A stretch of DNA of 28,564 nt from NCBI RefSeq assembly GCF_049319665.1, contig NZ_JBMOUD010000025.1, positions 1 through 28,564 on the forward strand. Direction: 5' to 3'. Positions 7,281 to 14,620 of this stretch are shown piece by piece. The notes under the pieces were generated by a model. That model was not told the origin of the DNA and did not search any database. It saw only the letters and a program-made list of their open reading frames with translations. Within the stretch, counting starts at the first letter, position 1, and every line of letters begins with the position of its first letter. A program made the position numbers and the translations under genes. This stretch comes from JBMOUD01 sp049319665 (lineage in GTDB: Bacteria > Pseudomonadota > Gammaproteobacteria > Enterobacterales > Enterobacteriaceae).

Positions 7281-8063
7281 CTAACTCTCGATGTCTTCTT
7301 CGGCGCGGCACAGAACCACGGTATCTTCAATCAGGCGGCGAGCGATAGTACCAACGGCCGGCAATAAAGGTAACGCGTCATAACGATACCAACCGGCGTT
7401 TAATAGCTCTTTCGGATCATGGACAATCTCTCCGCTGTCGTAGTCAGCCATAAAGGCCATCATCAACGAGTTAGGGAATGGCCAAGGCTGCGAGCTTACA
7501 TAACGCACATTTTTGACCCGAATATTGCTCTCTTCCATGACCTCGCGCGCCACGGTCTCTTCAAGCGTTTCACCCACTTCGGCGAAACCGGCCAATACGG
7601 TATGCACACCGCCACGATGGCGCACGTGTTGTGCAAGAAGAATCTCATTACCTTTACGGATCGCCACAATAATACAAGGCGCTATCTGCGGGTAATAACG
7701 CTCGTGACAATGGCCACAAAGCGCCGCCCATTCCGTTTTGCTAACATGCATCTCATGTCCGCAGTAGCCGCAAAATTGATGCGAGCGATAAAACTCTGCC
7801 AGTTGCACGCCACGGCCGATCAATTGGAACAACCCGCGATCTATTCCCAGTAGCTGCCTGGCAGAAGTCATGTGGTTATTCATTGGCTGGCGAACCATCC
7901 AGACAGGTGAGCCCTGCCATTCACCAATTTGTCGCCCGGTACAATTAACCAAAGAGAAGGTCTGCGCATTACCAAAAGGCAGCTCTCCTTGAGGCAACCA
8001 CAACTTGCCTTCATGGCTGACAACCCACCAGCCATTATGTTGATCAGTTATTTTTAATTCCAT
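7281..8063 (-). CDS. nudC: NAD(H) pyrophosphatase / NAD-RNA decapping hydrolase NudC
   Basis: A Nudix hydrolase that splits NADH into NMNH and AMP and removes NAD caps from RNA 5' ends. It has 260 aa (E. coli 257). A zinc ribbon is formed by C98, C101, C116 and C119. The Nudix box spans about 159-181 (GFAEVGETLEETVAREVMEE), and the NADH-specific SQPWPFP array follows at 191-197. The box ends EESNI where the usual consensus is EExG followed by a hydrophobic residue, so the glycine is Asn180; catalytic glutamates are intact. It is first of the leftward cluster and divergent from rsd across 96 bp. Confidence 0.97.
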   Translation of the reverse strand: MELKITDQHNGWWVVSHEGKLWLPQGELPFGNAQTFSLVNCTGRQIGEWQGSPVWMVRQPMNNHMTSARQLLGIDRGLFQLIGRGVQLAEFYRSHQFCGYCGHEMHVSKTEWAALCGHCHERYYPQIAPCIIVAIRKGNEILLAQHVRHRGGVHTVLAGFAEVGETLEETVAREVMEESNIRVKNVRYVSSQPWPFPNSLMMAFMADYDSGEIVHDPKELLNAGWYRYDALPLLPAVGTIARRLIEDTVVLCRAEEDIES

Positions 8064-8104
8064 AATGCTATTGCGTTACCTCGGCTACACTGACAATCTG
8101 GTAA

Positions 8105-8141
8105 GTAGGATTTACTTTAGTAACTTTTTGTTACCTACTAT
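8105..8141. promoter_or_regulatory. Inverted repeat in the nudC-rsd divergent interval
   Basis: AGTAGG (8105-8110) and CCTACT (8134-8139) flank GTAAC-TTTTT-GTTAC (8120-8134), giving a nested inverted repeat about 20 nt upstream of rsd. A TACTAT -10-like hexamer (8136-8141) overlaps its right arm, with no good -35 at the right distance. It could be an operator or a promoter element for rsd; no regulator can be named. Confidence 0.35.
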
Positions 8142-8159
8142 TACTCACGGAGTCAACCT

Positions 8160-8675
8160 ATGCTAATACGTCTGGAAAGACTGACCCAACGCGTTGGTGG
8201 CAGTAATGAGTTTATTGATCAATGGCTACAAGCACGCAAAGAATTACTGGTCGCCTACTGCACACTGGTCGGCCTGAAACCCAAAAAAGAAAAGCATACT
8301 CCACTCAACGAAAAGGCATTGGACAACTTTTGCCATAATCTTGTGGATTACCTATCAGCCGGACACTTCCACCGCTATCAACGCCTGGTTGAAGAGGTTG
8401 GTGATGCTAATAAAGCACAAAAACTCGCCGCAGCAAAAATCTATCCCGCTCTGGAACGTAATACTGAAATGGTGATGGCTTTCCATGACAGTTACACCGA
8501 TACGGACATTGATGACGATAATGCTTTTGCCTTTCACTATGCATTATCCGATATCGGCGAAGCATTGGATGCGCGTTTTGTACTTGAAGATCAGCTTATT
8601 ATTCTGGCACTTGATTCAGCCCACCCTTCGCTGCCTATCGCGAATAGCGAGGCAATGATGGAGCGACCAGCATAA
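8160..8675 (+). CDS. rsd: Regulator of sigma D (anti-sigma70 factor)
   Basis: Binds region 4 of sigma70 and favours use of alternative sigma factors in stationary phase. The 171-aa protein is longer than E. coli Rsd (158 aa) but collinear with it: N-terminal LERLTQRVGGSNEFIDQWLQ, then KALDNFCHNLVDYLSAGHFHRYQRL and the hallmark LSDIGEALDARFVLEDQLIILALD near residues 130-155. It is helical, with no membrane segment. The ATG has a strong Shine-Dalgarno (ACGGAGT). It lies between divergent nudC and the thi operon, as in E. coli. Confidence 0.95.
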   Translation: MLIRLERLTQRVGGSNEFIDQWLQARKELLVAYCTLVGLKPKKEKHTPLNEKALDNFCHNLVDYLSAGHFHRYQRLVEEVGDANKAQKLAAAKIYPALERNTEMVMAFHDSYTDTDIDDDNAFAFHYALSDIGEALDARFVLEDQLIILALDSAHPSLPIANSEAMMERPA

Positions 8676-8703
8676 TACTTTAGAGGAAATCCCCAGTTCG
8701 GGG

Positions 8704-8731
8704 TTGTGTTTTACATTCGTCCTCGTATATT
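8704..8731 (+). promoter_or_regulatory. Candidate thiC operon promoter
   Basis: TTGTGT (8704-8709) and TATATT (8726-8731) are separated by 16 bp. Any promoter feeding the complete TPP aptamer must lie upstream of about 8769, which makes this the best visible candidate. The start would fall near 8738, just before the rsd terminator hairpin. Confidence 0.4.
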
Positions 8732-8746
8732 GGATTAGATAAATCG

Positions 8747-8771
8747 GCCTCAAGTTTTGAGGCTTTTTCTT
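8747..8771 (+). terminator. Rho-independent terminator of rsd
   Basis: GCCTCAA (8747-8753) pairs with TTGAGGC (8757-8763), followed by TTTTTCTT. The end of the T-tract overlaps the first bases of the TPP aptamer. Confidence 0.85.
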
Positions 8772-8875
8772 GTCGGAGTGCCTAGCGCTTAGCTCGTTAT
8801 GAGTCAAGCCAGGCTGAGACCGTTAATTCGGGATCCGCGGAACCTGATCGGGTTAGTACCCGCGAAGGGAACAAG
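8769..8875 (+). ncRNA. TPP riboswitch (THI element) controlling thiC
   Basis: The THI-box signature is clear: GGCTGAGAC (8812-8820), GGATCCGCGGAACCTGATC, then GGTTAGTACCCGCGAAGGGA (8850-8869). P1 is formed by CTTGT (8769-8773) and ACAAG (8871-8875). Binding of thiamine pyrophosphate is known to shut off thiC expression. The P3 arm carries an insertion of about 30 nt (8783-8810) not needed for the core. The downstream platform (8876-9013) contains several hairpins before the thiC Shine-Dalgarno, so control is probably at translation initiation and/or by premature termination. Confidence 0.95.
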
Positions 8876-9013
8876 AGTAATCAACTGCGTTTCAGTCCGT
8901 TGACTCATTCAATGAGTAAACCGCCTGGCTCATCGCTTTTACTCCCGCAGTACACCTCCAGACAAGCAATTCTCCATCGAATCCTAGATTCGGTTACTTA
9001 AGAGGAAGTTGCT
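8876..9013 (+). promoter_or_regulatory. thiC leader: riboswitch expression platform
   Basis: It contains ACTCAT/ATGAGT (8903-8908/8912-8917), GAGTAAA/TTTACTC (8914-8920/8938-8944) and CGAATC/GATTCG (8978-8983/8987-8992). The last hairpin ends 8 nt before the Shine-Dalgarno AGAGGA (9001-9006). Two segments are also complementary to the aptamer P3 arm: TTGACTCAT (8900-8908) to 8799-8807, and GCCTGGCT (8923-8930) to 8807-8814. These are candidates for alternative pairing in the switch. Confidence 0.6.
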
Positions 9014-10978
9014 ATGTCCAGTTCATCATCATCGTCAAAAATATCGCCAGCAGTAAAAAAAACCAGTAATCGTCGAGAACAACGCGCTCAAGCGCAAGAG
9101 TTTATCGACAGCCTGCAAGGTGTCACCTTCCCCAACTCTGTACGTCGCTACTTACAAGGTGAACACCCTAGCGTGCAGGTACCGATCCGCGAAATTCAAC
9201 TCGCGCCAACCTTGGTCGGCGGTAGTAAAGACGATCCTATCTTTGAAGATAACGAAGCCATCCCGGTTTATGACACATCTGGCCCATATGGCGATCCTAA
9301 CGCTGATATTGATGTGCATCGCGGCTTAGAGAAGCTTCGCGCTCCCTGGATTGAGGCTCGTCAAGACACTGAACAGTTGTCCTATGTCAGTTCAGATTTT
9401 ACCCAGCAACGTTTATCTGACGAAGGTCTGGATCATTTACGTTTTGACTGTCTGCCTCGCCCGCGAAAGGCATTAGCCGGCAAAAACGTCACTCAATTAC
9501 ATTACGCACGCCGTGGCGTTATTACGCCAGAAATGGAATTTATCGCTATTCGGGAAAATATGGGCAGGGAACGCATCCGTAGCGATGTATTACGCCAGCA
9601 GCATCCCGGCGAAAGTTTTGGCGCCCATTTACCTGCCAACATTACCGCCGAATTTGTCCGCCAGGAGGTCGCGGCTGGACGGGCAATCATTCCAGCAAAT
9701 ATCAACCATCCAGAATCTGAGCCGATGATCATTGGCCGTAATTTTCTGGTCAAAGTGAATGCCAATATCGGCAACTCAGCCGTGACCTCTTCAATTGAGG
9801 AAGAGGTGGAGAAACTGGTGTGGTCAACACGCTGGGGCGCAGACACTGTGATGGATTTATCGACCGGCCGCTATATTCATGAGACCAGAGAATGGATATT
9901 GCGCAATAGCCCGGTGCCAATAGGAACGGTGCCAATTTATCAGGCGCTAGAGAAAGTTAACGGAATTGCCGAAGATCTGAACTGGGAAGTCTTCCGCGAT
10001 ACCTTGCTAGAACAAGCAGAACAAGGCGTTGACTACTTTACTATCCATGCAGGTGTGTTATTGCGCTATGTGCCGATGACAGCCAAGCGTCTTACAGGCA
10101 TTGTGTCGCGCGGCGGCTCAATTATGGCTAAGTGGTGTCTATCCCATCATCAGGAAAGCTTCCTCTACCTGCACTTCCGGGAAATTTGTGAAATCTGCGC
10201 AGCATATGATGTTTCTCTTTCCTTAGGCGATGGTCTGCGCCCAGGCTCCATCCAGGATGCCAACGATGAAGCCCAGTTTGCCGAATTGCACACCTTAGGG
10301 GAACTAACAAAAATCGCTTGGGAATACGATGTTCAAGTCATGATTGAAGGCCCTGGCCACATTCCTATGCAGATGATCCGCCGCAATATGACGGAACAGT
10401 TAGAACATTGTCATGAAGCACCTTTCTATACGCTTGGCCCACTGACGACAGATATTGCCCCCGGTTATGATCACTTCACCTCAGGGATTGGCGCAGCCAT
10501 GATCGGCTGGTTTGGTTGCGCCATGCTGTGTTACGTCACCCCGAAAGAGCACCTTGGTCTGCCAAATAAAGAGGATGTCAAACAGGGGCTTATCACTTAC
10601 AAAATTGCCGCTCATGCCGCCGATCTGGCAAAAGGCCATCCCGGCGCACAAATTCGTGATAACGCCATGTCAAAAGCCCGTTTTGAATTCCGCTGGGAAG
10701 ATCAATTTAATCTGGCACTCGATCCCGCCACGGCACGCGCCTATCACGATGAGACCCTGCCGCAAGAATCGGGCAAAGTCGCCCATTTCTGCTCCATGTG
10801 CGGCCCTAAATTCTGCTCAATGAAAATTACCCAAGATGTTCGTGATTATGCCGCAGCGTTAGAAGCCAAAGGACAACCTATTACCGTCGCACAATCGGGC
10901 ATGGAGCAGATGTCCGCCGAATTTCGTTCTCGCGGTAGCGAGCTTTATCACCCAGCAACTCATAAGGTCACCCCATGA
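9014..10978 (+). CDS. thiC: Phosphomethylpyrimidine synthase ThiC
   Basis: A radical SAM enzyme that rearranges aminoimidazole ribotide (AIR) to HMP phosphate, the thiamine pyrimidine. It has 654 aa, about 20 longer than E. coli ThiC, mainly through a Ser-rich N-terminus and a longer tail. The non-canonical cluster motif CSMCGPKFC supplies C593, C596 and C601. The central region (NINHPESEPMIIGRNFLVKVNANIG and following) is nearly invariant in the family. Start ATG has AGAGGA 7 nt upstream. It is the first gene of the thi operon, under the TPP riboswitch, and its stop overlaps the thiE start (ATGA). AIR links it to the purine pathway. Confidence 0.98.
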   Translation: MSSSSSSSKISPAVKKTSNRREQRAQAQEFIDSLQGVTFPNSVRRYLQGEHPSVQVPIREIQLAPTLVGGSKDDPIFEDNEAIPVYDTSGPYGDPNADIDVHRGLEKLRAPWIEARQDTEQLSYVSSDFTQQRLSDEGLDHLRFDCLPRPRKALAGKNVTQLHYARRGVITPEMEFIAIRENMGRERIRSDVLRQQHPGESFGAHLPANITAEFVRQEVAAGRAIIPANINHPESEPMIIGRNFLVKVNANIGNSAVTSSIEEEVEKLVWSTRWGADTVMDLSTGRYIHETREWILRNSPVPIGTVPIYQALEKVNGIAEDLNWEVFRDTLLEQAEQGVDYFTIHAGVLLRYVPMTAKRLTGIVSRGGSIMAKWCLSHHQESFLYLHFREICEICAAYDVSLSLGDGLRPGSIQDANDEAQFAELHTLGELTKIAWEYDVQVMIEGPGHIPMQMIRRNMTEQLEHCHEAPFYTLGPLTTDIAPGYDHFTSGIGAAMIGWFGCAMLCYVTPKEHLGLPNKEDVKQGLITYKIAAHAADLAKGHPGAQIRDNAMSKARFEFRWEDQFNLALDPATARAYHDETLPQESGKVAHFCSMCGPKFCSMKITQDVRDYAAALEAKGQPITVAQSGMEQMSAEFRSRGSELYHPATHKVTP

Positions 10979-11652
10979 TTCTCCCTGCGCGCCCCTTCCC
11001 AGCGACCTCTTTCAGGCTTGGTCTCTATCCCGTCGTTGATAGTCTGGAATGGATTGATCGTCTGTTGCAAGCTGGCGTCAAAACACTGCAATTGCGCATC
11101 AAAGATTTAGCAGACTCTCAGGTTGAAGAGACCATTGCTGCCGCCATTACACTCGGGCGACGTTATCAGGCACGGTTATTCATCAACGACTATTGGCAAC
11201 TGGCCGTAAAACATCAGGCTTACGGCGTACATCTTGGGCAGGAAGACTTGGATAGTGCAGATTTAATCGCTATTCATGACGCCGGTTTGCGGCTAGGTCT
11301 GTCTACGCATGACGATGCGGAGCTGGCGCGCGCAATATCAGCTCAGCCCTCTTATATTGCACTGGGACATATCTTCCCGACACAAACCAAAGATATGCCT
11401 TCCGCTCCGCAAGGATTGCAGGAGCTGTCCCGTCATATTTCACAGTTAGCCGGCAGTTTCCCCACCGTTGCTATTGGCGGCATCAGTATCGATCGCGTGC
11501 CTTCGGTACTGGCCTGTGGCGTCGGCAGCGTAGCGGTGGTCAGTGCTATTACCCAAGCTGATGACTGGCGCGCTGCAACCGCAGAACTGCTTAGCCTTTG
11601 TGGTAATGGGGATGAGAGTGGTGACGGGGACGAGAGCCATGCTCAGCGATAA
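10975..11652 (+). CDS. thiE: Thiamine phosphate synthase
   Basis: Couples HMP pyrophosphate with the thiazole carboxylate phosphate to make thiamine phosphate. It is a 225-aa TIM barrel (E. coli 211). Visible motifs are LQLRIKD (residues about 38-44) for pyrophosphate binding, FINDYW, GVHLGQEDL, GHIFPTQTKDM and the AIGGIS phosphate loop. The start is the ATGA overlap with thiC. The C-terminus carries a duplicated GNGDES-GDGDES from an 18-bp tandem repeat, and the gene overlaps thiF by 14 nt. Confidence 0.97.
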   Translation: MILPARPFPATSFRLGLYPVVDSLEWIDRLLQAGVKTLQLRIKDLADSQVEETIAAAITLGRRYQARLFINDYWQLAVKHQAYGVHLGQEDLDSADLIAIHDAGLRLGLSTHDDAELARAISAQPSYIALGHIFPTQTKDMPSAPQGLQELSRHISQLAGSFPTVAIGGISIDRVPSVLACGVGSVAVVSAITQADDWRAATAELLSLCGNGDESGDGDESHAQR

Positions 11653-12388
11653 CGAGTTTATGCGCTATAGCCGCCAGCTGTTATTGGAAGAGATTGCGCT
11701 TGAAGGGCAACAAAAGATCCAAGCGGCCAAGGTGCTGATCGTTGGTTTAGGCGGTTTGGGCTCCCCTGCCGCCCTTTATCTCGCCGCCGCTGGCGTCGGC
11801 ACGCTATTACTTGCCGATGACGACAAGCTACATATTTCTAACTTACAGCGGCAGCTCCTTTATCGCACTGCGGATGTCGAACGCCCAAAAGCCGAGTTGG
11901 CAAAACAAGCGGTGCTAGCGCTCAATCCGCTATGTGAGGCGATTGCTATCGAAGAGCGACTGAGCGGGGAACGACTGCAAAATCTCGTCGCCAGCGTTAG
12001 CCTGGTATTAGATTGCAGCGATAACATGGAAACACGTCATGCCGTTAATCACGCCTGTATTAACGCGAAAATCCCTCTGATTAGCGGTAGTGCGGTCGGA
12101 TTCAGCGGTCAATTATTGGTGCTTGAGCCGCCCTATTCTCAAGGCTGTTACGCCTGCTTATATCCTGACCTCCACACTGCAGAAGGCAATTGTCGCACCG
12201 CTGGCGTACTCGGCCCAGTCGTTGGCGTTATAGGGACTTTGCAGGCGTTAGAGGCAATTAAAATGCTCGCCGGTTTGCCCAGCTCACTTAGCGGCAAGCT
12301 GCGATTGTTCGACGGCAAACAACAAAGCTGGAGCACGCTACAGCTCACCCGCTCTCCAGTTTGCGCCATCTGTGGAGACGCACAATGA
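11639..12388 (+). CDS. thiF: ThiS adenylyltransferase ThiF
   Basis: An E1-like enzyme that adenylates the C-terminal glycine of ThiS so sulfur can be transferred for thiazole synthesis. With the start MLSDNEFMRYSRQ it has 249 aa (E. coli 251); the frame is open further upstream, but that would overlap thiE far more and match no family member. The ATP loop GLGGLGSPAALYL starts at about residue 36. Zinc cysteines are C170, C173, C242 and C245, and C185 in NCRTAGV corresponds to the persulfide-forming cysteine of E. coli (Cys184). It overlaps thiE by 14 nt and thiS by 4 nt (ATGA). Confidence 0.95.
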   Translation: MLSDNEFMRYSRQLLLEEIALEGQQKIQAAKVLIVGLGGLGSPAALYLAAAGVGTLLLADDDKLHISNLQRQLLYRTADVERPKAELAKQAVLALNPLCEAIAIEERLSGERLQNLVASVSLVLDCSDNMETRHAVNHACINAKIPLISGSAVGFSGQLLVLEPPYSQGCYACLYPDLHTAEGNCRTAGVLGPVVGVIGTLQALEAIKMLAGLPSSLSGKLRLFDGKQQSWSTLQLTRSPVCAICGDAQ

Positions 12389-12585
12389 AGATTAGGGTCA
12401 ATGATATCGACCATGACTTTCCCGGGCCGCTGACGCTCGAAAACCTGTTGGAACACCTTAACCACGCGCAGGCTGGCAGCGCATTAGCGGTCAACCAAGC
12501 CATTGTTCCGCGTCCCAACTGGGCAAACTATTTATTGCAAGATGGCGATCAAATATTGCTGTTCCAAGCCATCGCTGGAGGATGA
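12385..12585 (+). CDS. thiS: Sulfur carrier protein ThiS
   Basis: A ubiquitin-like 66-aa sulfur carrier. The C-terminal Gly-Gly (FQAIAGG) is adenylated by ThiF and converted to thiocarboxylate, which ThiG uses for the thiazole ring. The start is the ATGA overlap with thiF, giving MKIRVNDIDHDF and the family length; an upstream in-frame start would add eight residues with no family match. Its last codons (GCTGGAGGATGA) also provide the Shine-Dalgarno GGAGG for thiG. Confidence 0.95.
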   Translation: MKIRVNDIDHDFPGPLTLENLLEHLNHAQAGSALAVNQAIVPRPNWANYLLQDGDQILLFQAIAGG

Positions 12586-12586
12586 G

Positions 12587-13372
12587 ATGTTAACTATCGC
12601 AGACACGAACTTTACTTCCCGACTGTTTACCGGCACCGGCAAATTTGCCAGCGCCGCCTTGATGCAACAGGCGCTGGCCGCCTCTGGATCACAGTTGGTG
12701 ACAATGGCAATGAAACGCGTTGATTTACAGCGAGGTGGTGACGATATTTTGTCGCCACTACAGCAACTTGGCGTGAAGCTGTTGCCCAACACCTCCGGTG
12801 CGAAAACCGCTGAAGAGGCGGTATTTGCCGCTCATTTAGCACGCGAAGCCTTGGGAACGCATTGGGTTAAGCTGGAAATCCACCCCGACGTAAAATACCT
12901 GCTGCCTGATGGATTCGAAACGTTGAAAGCCGCAGAAACCTTGGTTAAGCAAGGGTTTGTAGTGTTGCCTTATTGCGGTGCTGACCCGGTATTATGCAAA
13001 CGTTTGGAAGAGGTCGGTTGCGCGGCGGTGATGCCACTTGGCTCACCGATCGGTTCGAATCAAGGCCTGCAAACTCGCGAGTTTCTACAAATTATTATCG
13101 AGCAGGCACGCGTGCCAGTGGTCGTTGATGCCGGGATAGGGGCGCCGAGTCAGGCGGCCGAAGCCTTAGAAATGGGCGCAGATGCGGTATTGGTTAATAC
13201 CGCGATTGCCGTAGCCAGAGATCCAATAGCAATGGCCAACGCATTCCGTCTGGCCGTTGAAGCAGGCGCTATCGCAAGAGAGAGCGGTTTGGGCGGACGC
13301 TCTCGTCAGGCTTCGGCTTCCAGTCCACTCACCGGTTTCCTTAACCACCAGCCGGCTGGGACAATCCAATGA
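12587..13372 (+). CDS. thiG: Thiazole synthase ThiG
   Basis: Builds the thiamine thiazole phosphate from deoxyxylulose phosphate, dehydroglycine and ThiS thiocarboxylate. It is a TIM barrel of 261 aa (E. coli 256) from the start MLTIADTNFTSRLFTGTGKF. The frame is open 28 codons further upstream inside thiS, but this ATG sits 1 nt after the thiS stop behind GGAGG. K95 in VKLEIHPD matches the Schiff-base lysine. GSPIGSNQGL and DAGIGAPSQAAEALEMGADAV are intact. It overlaps thiH by ATGA and acts with ThiH, which supplies dehydroglycine. Confidence 0.96.
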   Translation: MLTIADTNFTSRLFTGTGKFASAALMQQALAASGSQLVTMAMKRVDLQRGGDDILSPLQQLGVKLLPNTSGAKTAEEAVFAAHLAREALGTHWVKLEIHPDVKYLLPDGFETLKAAETLVKQGFVVLPYCGADPVLCKRLEEVGCAAVMPLGSPIGSNQGLQTREFLQIIIEQARVPVVVDAGIGAPSQAAEALEMGADAVLVNTAIAVARDPIAMANAFRLAVEAGAIARESGLGGRSRQASASSPLTGFLNHQPAGTIQ

Positions 13373-14550
13373 GTCATATCATAGCTGGTGATTGCATCGT
13401 TGATAGCAGTTTAACGGCCAACGATGGCTTTGCTAAAGAATGGGCAAAACTGGACTGGGATGACGTCTCGCTGCGTATCAACGCGAAGACGCCAGCGGAT
13501 GTCGAACGGGCGCTTAGTAGCACAAAGCTCAGCCGCGATGATTTTATGGCGTTGATCTCTCCAGCTGCATTGCCTTATCTGGAAATCATGGCTCAGCGCG
13601 CGCAGCAGCTCACCCGACAACGCTTTGGTCACACCGTGAGCTTCTTTGCACCCTTATATCTATCCAATCTTTGCGCCAACGAATGTACCTATTGCGGTTT
13701 TTCAATGAGCAATAAGATCAAACGCAAGACCTTAGATGAAGATGAAATAGCGCGAGAGTGCGACGCATTAAATGCATTAGGCTTCAAACATCTGCTGTTG
13801 GTGACCGGCGAACACAAAACCAAAGTCGGGATGGACTATTTTCGCCGCCATTTACCCGCAATTCGCCAACGTTTTAGCTCATTGATGATCGAAGTCCAGC
13901 CGCTGGCCCAAGATGAATACCATGAGTTAAAAACCTTAGGGTTGGATGGCGTGCTGGTTTATCAGGAAACCTATCATGCCCCGACCTACGCGTTACACCA
14001 TCTGCGCGGCAATAAACAGGATTTCTTCTGGCGCTTAAATACACCCGACAGATTAGGACGCGCCGGGATCGATAAGATCGGGCTAGGCGCGTTGTTCGGT
14101 TTATCAAATAGCTGGCGTACCGACAGTTATATGGTGGCAGAGCATCTGTTCTATTTGCAGCAGACCTATTGGCAAAGTCGCTATTCAGTGGCCTTCCCTC
14201 GCCTGCGCCCCTGCGCAGGTGGCATTGAGCCTGCCTCGATCCTCGAAGAAAATCAGTTAGTGCAGCTGATCTGTGCTTTTCGCTTGTTTGCACCGGATGT
14301 GGAACTATCACTTTCTACGCGTGAATCCCCTTATTTTCGCGATCATGTTATCCCATTGGCGATCACTACTGTCAGTGCAGGATCAAAAACCCAGCCTGGC
14401 GGCTACGCAGAAGGGAAAGCTGAGCTGGAACAGTTCGAACCACACGACAACCGATCGCCGGCGCAAGTTTCTGCCGCGCTGATTCAGGCTGGGTTACAAC
14501 CGGTTTGGAAAGATTGGGATATGCATTTGGGGCGGGCACTCCCTATTTGA
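13369..14550 (+). CDS. thiH: 2-iminoacetate synthase ThiH (tyrosine lyase)
   Basis: A radical SAM enzyme that cleaves tyrosine to p-cresol and dehydroglycine (2-iminoacetate), the glycine-derived part of the thiazole. It has 393 aa (E. coli 377), the extra length being at the N-terminus (MSHIIAGDCIVDSSLTANDG). The CX3CX2C cluster motif is C102, C106 and C109 in LCANECTYCGF. LLLVTGEHKTKVGMDYFRRHL and the C-terminal SKTQPGGYAEG region follow the family. It starts in the ATGA overlap with thiG. Presence of ThiH rather than glycine oxidase ThiO fits an enterobacterial pathway. It is the last gene of the operon. Confidence 0.97.
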   Translation: MSHIIAGDCIVDSSLTANDGFAKEWAKLDWDDVSLRINAKTPADVERALSSTKLSRDDFMALISPAALPYLEIMAQRAQQLTRQRFGHTVSFFAPLYLSNLCANECTYCGFSMSNKIKRKTLDEDEIARECDALNALGFKHLLLVTGEHKTKVGMDYFRRHLPAIRQRFSSLMIEVQPLAQDEYHELKTLGLDGVLVYQETYHAPTYALHHLRGNKQDFFWRLNTPDRLGRAGIDKIGLGALFGLSNSWRTDSYMVAEHLFYLQQTYWQSRYSVAFPRLRPCAGGIEPASILEENQLVQLICAFRLFAPDVELSLSTRESPYFRDHVIPLAITTVSAGSKTQPGGYAEGKAELEQFEPHDNRSPAQVSAALIQAGLQPVWKDWDMHLGRALPI

Positions 14551-14576
14551 GAGCAGTATAAAATTCATAACAGAAC

Positions 14577-14620
14577 AAAAACCCAGGCACGCGCTCGTTA
14601 AGGGCGCACCTGGGTTTTAT
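14577..14620. terminator. Bidirectional terminator between thiH and the DUF1176 gene
   Basis: ACCCAGG (14581-14587) pairs with CCTGGGT (14609-14615), extended by an inner GCGC pairing. Rightward it is followed by TTTATTAAT; leftward by TTTTTG. It therefore can end thiCEFSGH and the converging gene, whose stop codon begins at the edge of the hairpin. Confidence 0.85.

Noticed and set aside
11543..11638. Longer thiF with an upstream start inside thiE
   Set aside because: The added 32 residues match no ThiF; the ATG at 11639 gives the family N-terminus and length.
12503..12586. Longer thiG starting inside thiS
   Set aside because: The extra 28 residues are thiS read out of frame; the ATG behind GGAGG at 12587 gives the conserved ThiG start.
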